Source of the DNA: an uncultured Sutterellaceae bacterium | GTDB lineage: Bacteria > Pseudomonadota > Gammaproteobacteria > Burkholderiales > Burkholderiaceae_F | Assembly: GCA_947253615.1 (NCBI GenBank) | Contig: CAMYAA010000104.1 | Location: 1-5,301 of the forward strand | Length of the DNA: 5,301 nt | Direction of reading: 5' to 3' | In this document: piece by piece, positions 5,261 through 5,301 of the stretch | Position numbering within the stretch: the first letter of the stretch is position 1 | Layout of the letters: each line of letters starts with the position of its first letter | Program-made: the position numbers and the translations under genes | The notes under the pieces: generated by a model | What the model was told of the DNA's origin: nothing | The model's database searches: none | The model's input: only the letters and a program-made list of their open reading frames with translations

Positions 5261-5301
5261 CTGTCTCTTATACACATCTGACGCTGCCGACGATATGCAG
5301 T
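5261..5301. other. Illumina Nextera adapter and i5 index contamination
   Basis: 5261-5279 is CTGTCTCTTATACACATCT, the reverse complement of the Tn5 mosaic end used in Nextera libraries. 5280-5293 (GACGCTGCCGACGA) is the rest of the read-1 transposase adapter in reverse complement. The last eight bases, TATGCAGT (5294-5301), are the reverse complement of ACTGCATA, which I recall as Nextera i5 index 506. This order matches the library construct exactly, so the segment is sequencing read-through, not genome. Confidence 0.98.

Noticed and set aside
5261..5279. Tn5-like 19-base mosaic end, as a natural transposon end
   Set aside because: It is followed exactly by the Nextera adapter tail and an index sequence, so it is a library artefact.

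Overview
The window looks like the end of a draft-genome contig from a betaproteobacterium, most likely Burkholderiales and plausibly a gut Sutterellaceae member. The lineage call is inference. It rests on a Burkholderiales-style PIN-domain protein, a DUF2827-type putative glycosyltransferase beside a trimeric autotransporter, and moderate G+C in the right half. No rRNA, tRNA, CRISPR array or insertion sequence was seen.

Left, AT-rich half (1-2600). Two minus-strand genes form a tight operon. The first is a short trimeric autotransporter (759-2072) with a signal peptide, a Pro/Asn/Ser-rich passenger, a YadA-type neck and membrane anchor, and an unusual C-terminal coiled coil after the anchor. 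Eight bases downstream starts a DUF2827-like putative glycosyltransferase (1-750), cut by the window edge. Their spacing suggests the enzyme modifies the adhesin or a surface glycan made with it. A non-coding AT-rich stretch (2073-2659) separates them from the next gene and holds a candidate promoter, an imperfect AT-rich hairpin and a strong terminator.

Right half (2640-5260). An AGCS-family sodium:alanine/glycine symporter gene lies on the minus strand and ends in a clear intrinsic terminator. Its best start is a GTG with a strong ribosome binding site, 21 bases inside the longest open frame. Upstream is a divergent region of about 350 bases with weak promoter-like elements and inverted repeats, then a 35-residue single-helix membrane peptide on the plus strand. 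Convergent with it is a PIN-domain protein with no visible antitoxin. The PIN gene starts directly below a strong terminator for a further minus-strand gene, of which only seven C-terminal codons remain.

The last 41 bases (5261-5301) are not biological. They are the Tn5 mosaic end, the Nextera read-1 adapter and an i5 index in reverse complement, so the real contig stops at about 5260.

The best candidate for new biology is the adhesin-glycosyltransferase pair with its odd C-terminal coiled coil. I see no convincing evidence for a wholly new defence or mobile system.
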